This document shows, piece after piece, positions 6,047 to 6,488 of a stretch of DNA of 6,488 nucleotides. A program made the position numbers and the translations under genes. The notes below the pieces were generated by a model. That model saw only the letters and a program-made list of their open reading frames with translations. It searched no databases and had not been told where the DNA came from. Every line of letters begins with the position of its first letter. Positions within the stretch are counted from its first letter, which is position 1. The DNA comes from Eubacteriales bacterium (GTDB lineage Bacteria > Bacillota_A > Clostridia > Christensenellales > Aristaeellaceae). Location of the stretch: assembly GCA_029974855.1 (NCBI GenBank), contig JARKQO010000487.1, forward strand, positions 1 through 6,488, written 5' to 3'.

Positions 6047-6488
6047 TTATTCTTCCGCCACCGTATTGTCCCCGTACTGGTACAACCCTGTCACCGACCC
6101 CCGCAGCAGAATGTTCCCCCGTTGGCCCCCGGCGGTGTCCAGGCTTTTGACGAGCTTCTCATAGCTGTTGGAGGCGTTCATCTTGGCCGCCGCCTTGTCC
6201 GGCCGGGCCTTCAGGGCAAAGACCTCGATCACGTAATGGTGGTCCCCGCTGCCCTTGGGAGGATAGGGACCCACATACTGCTTTTTGTCAGGGAAGCGCC
6301 CGGCCTCAAGGTCGGTTTCCGTCACATCCCACACCGCCATGTGAAGCCAGTTGGCGTCGGTGTCAAACATGACCACGGCGTAGACCGAGGCGCCGTCCAC
6401 AGGGGTGAAGGTCAGCTGCGGGCTGAGGTTTTCGCCCTTGGGCTTGGTGTTGCGGCTGTTGGCGCAGGCCGTCAGCAGCCGCCCCTCA
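6047..6488 (-). CDS. YbhB/YbcL family Raf-kinase-inhibitor-like (PEBP) protein, 5'-truncated by window edge
   Basis: This is a member of the phosphatidylethanolamine-binding protein superfamily, small beta-fold ligand-binding proteins whose bacterial role is mostly undefined. The frame is open from the right edge to the TAA at 6049-6047. The first visible residues include NTKPKGENLSPQLTF, the family entry motif, which lies upstream of the GTG codon at 6400, so that GTG is not the start. Further marks are the ligand-site region MFDTDANWLHMAVWDV, then QYVGPYPPKGSGDHHYVIEVFAL, which carries the conserved GP-PP-G-H-Y pattern, and a C-terminal GNILLRGSVTGLYQYG. The usual DPDAP is replaced by DTDAN with a shortened loop, as in some clostridial members. 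The N-terminus and any signal peptide lie off the edge. The gene converges on the glycosyltransferase gene. Confidence 0.9.
   Translation of the reverse strand, partial: EGRLLTACANSRNTKPKGENLSPQLTFTPVDGASVYAVVMFDTDANWLHMAVWDVTETDLEAGRFPDKKQYVGPYPPKGSGDHHYVIEVFALKARPDKAAAKMNASNSYEKLVKSLDTAGGQRGNILLRGSVTGLYQYGDNTVAEE

Noticed and set aside
6455..6488. A possible lipobox (LLTAC) at the visible start of the PEBP protein
   Set aside because: Charged residues (Glu-Gly-Arg) come directly before it in place of a hydrophobic core, so it is unlikely to be a lipoprotein signal. The sequence continues as normal PEBP N-terminal domain.
1..6488. tRNA or rRNA genes, CRISPR arrays, insertion sequences, phage or toxin-antitoxin genes
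   Set aside because: Nothing resembling these is visible. Almost all of the window is taken by the seven genes, and the longest gap is about 150 bp, filled by two promoters.

Overview
The window looks like a chromosomal segment of a GC-rich, spore-forming member of the Firmicutes (Bacillota), most likely a Clostridia/Oscillospiraceae-type anaerobe. The evidence is a complete three-gene GerA-type germinant receptor operon, strong G-rich Shine-Dalgarno sequences and a Firmicutes-type RlmH, all in DNA that is visibly very GC-rich. The genus cannot be read from this sequence with confidence.

Layout, left to right. (1) Positions 2-406, + strand: the 3' part of rlmH (23S rRNA pseudouridine methyltransferase), cut by the left edge and followed by an intrinsic terminator at 431-451. 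(2) Positions 492-4146, - strand: a compact operon read right to left as gerA-gerB-gerC. gerA and gerB are 2 bp apart and gerB overlaps gerC by 4 bp (ATGA). Just upstream of gerA is a sequence that fits the forespore sigma-G consensus exactly (GCATG, 18 bp, CATACTA). (3) Positions 4300-4950, + strand: a divergently read secreted protein of unknown function, with its own candidate housekeeping promoter (extended -10) back to back with the sigma-G site. (4) Positions 5003-5926, + strand: a GT2 polyprenyl-phosphate glycosyltransferase with two C-terminal membrane helices, followed by a perfect 14-bp GC-rich hairpin. (5) Positions 6047-6488, - strand: a YbhB/YbcL-type (PEBP, Raf-kinase-inhibitor-like) protein cut by the right edge.

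How they work together: GerA, GerB and GerC should assemble in the inner spore membrane as one germinant receptor, made in the forespore. The secreted protein and the glycosyltransferase may form a short operon (52 bp apart, no visible terminator between them) with a cell-envelope role, but that is inference. rlmH and the PEBP gene are unrelated neighbours that converge on their partners.

I see no tRNA, rRNA, CRISPR array, insertion sequence or phage gene, and no clear sign of a new multi-gene system. The points most worth checking are the sigma-G promoter, the revised gerA start, the unusual ends of GerB and GerC, and the unknown secreted protein.
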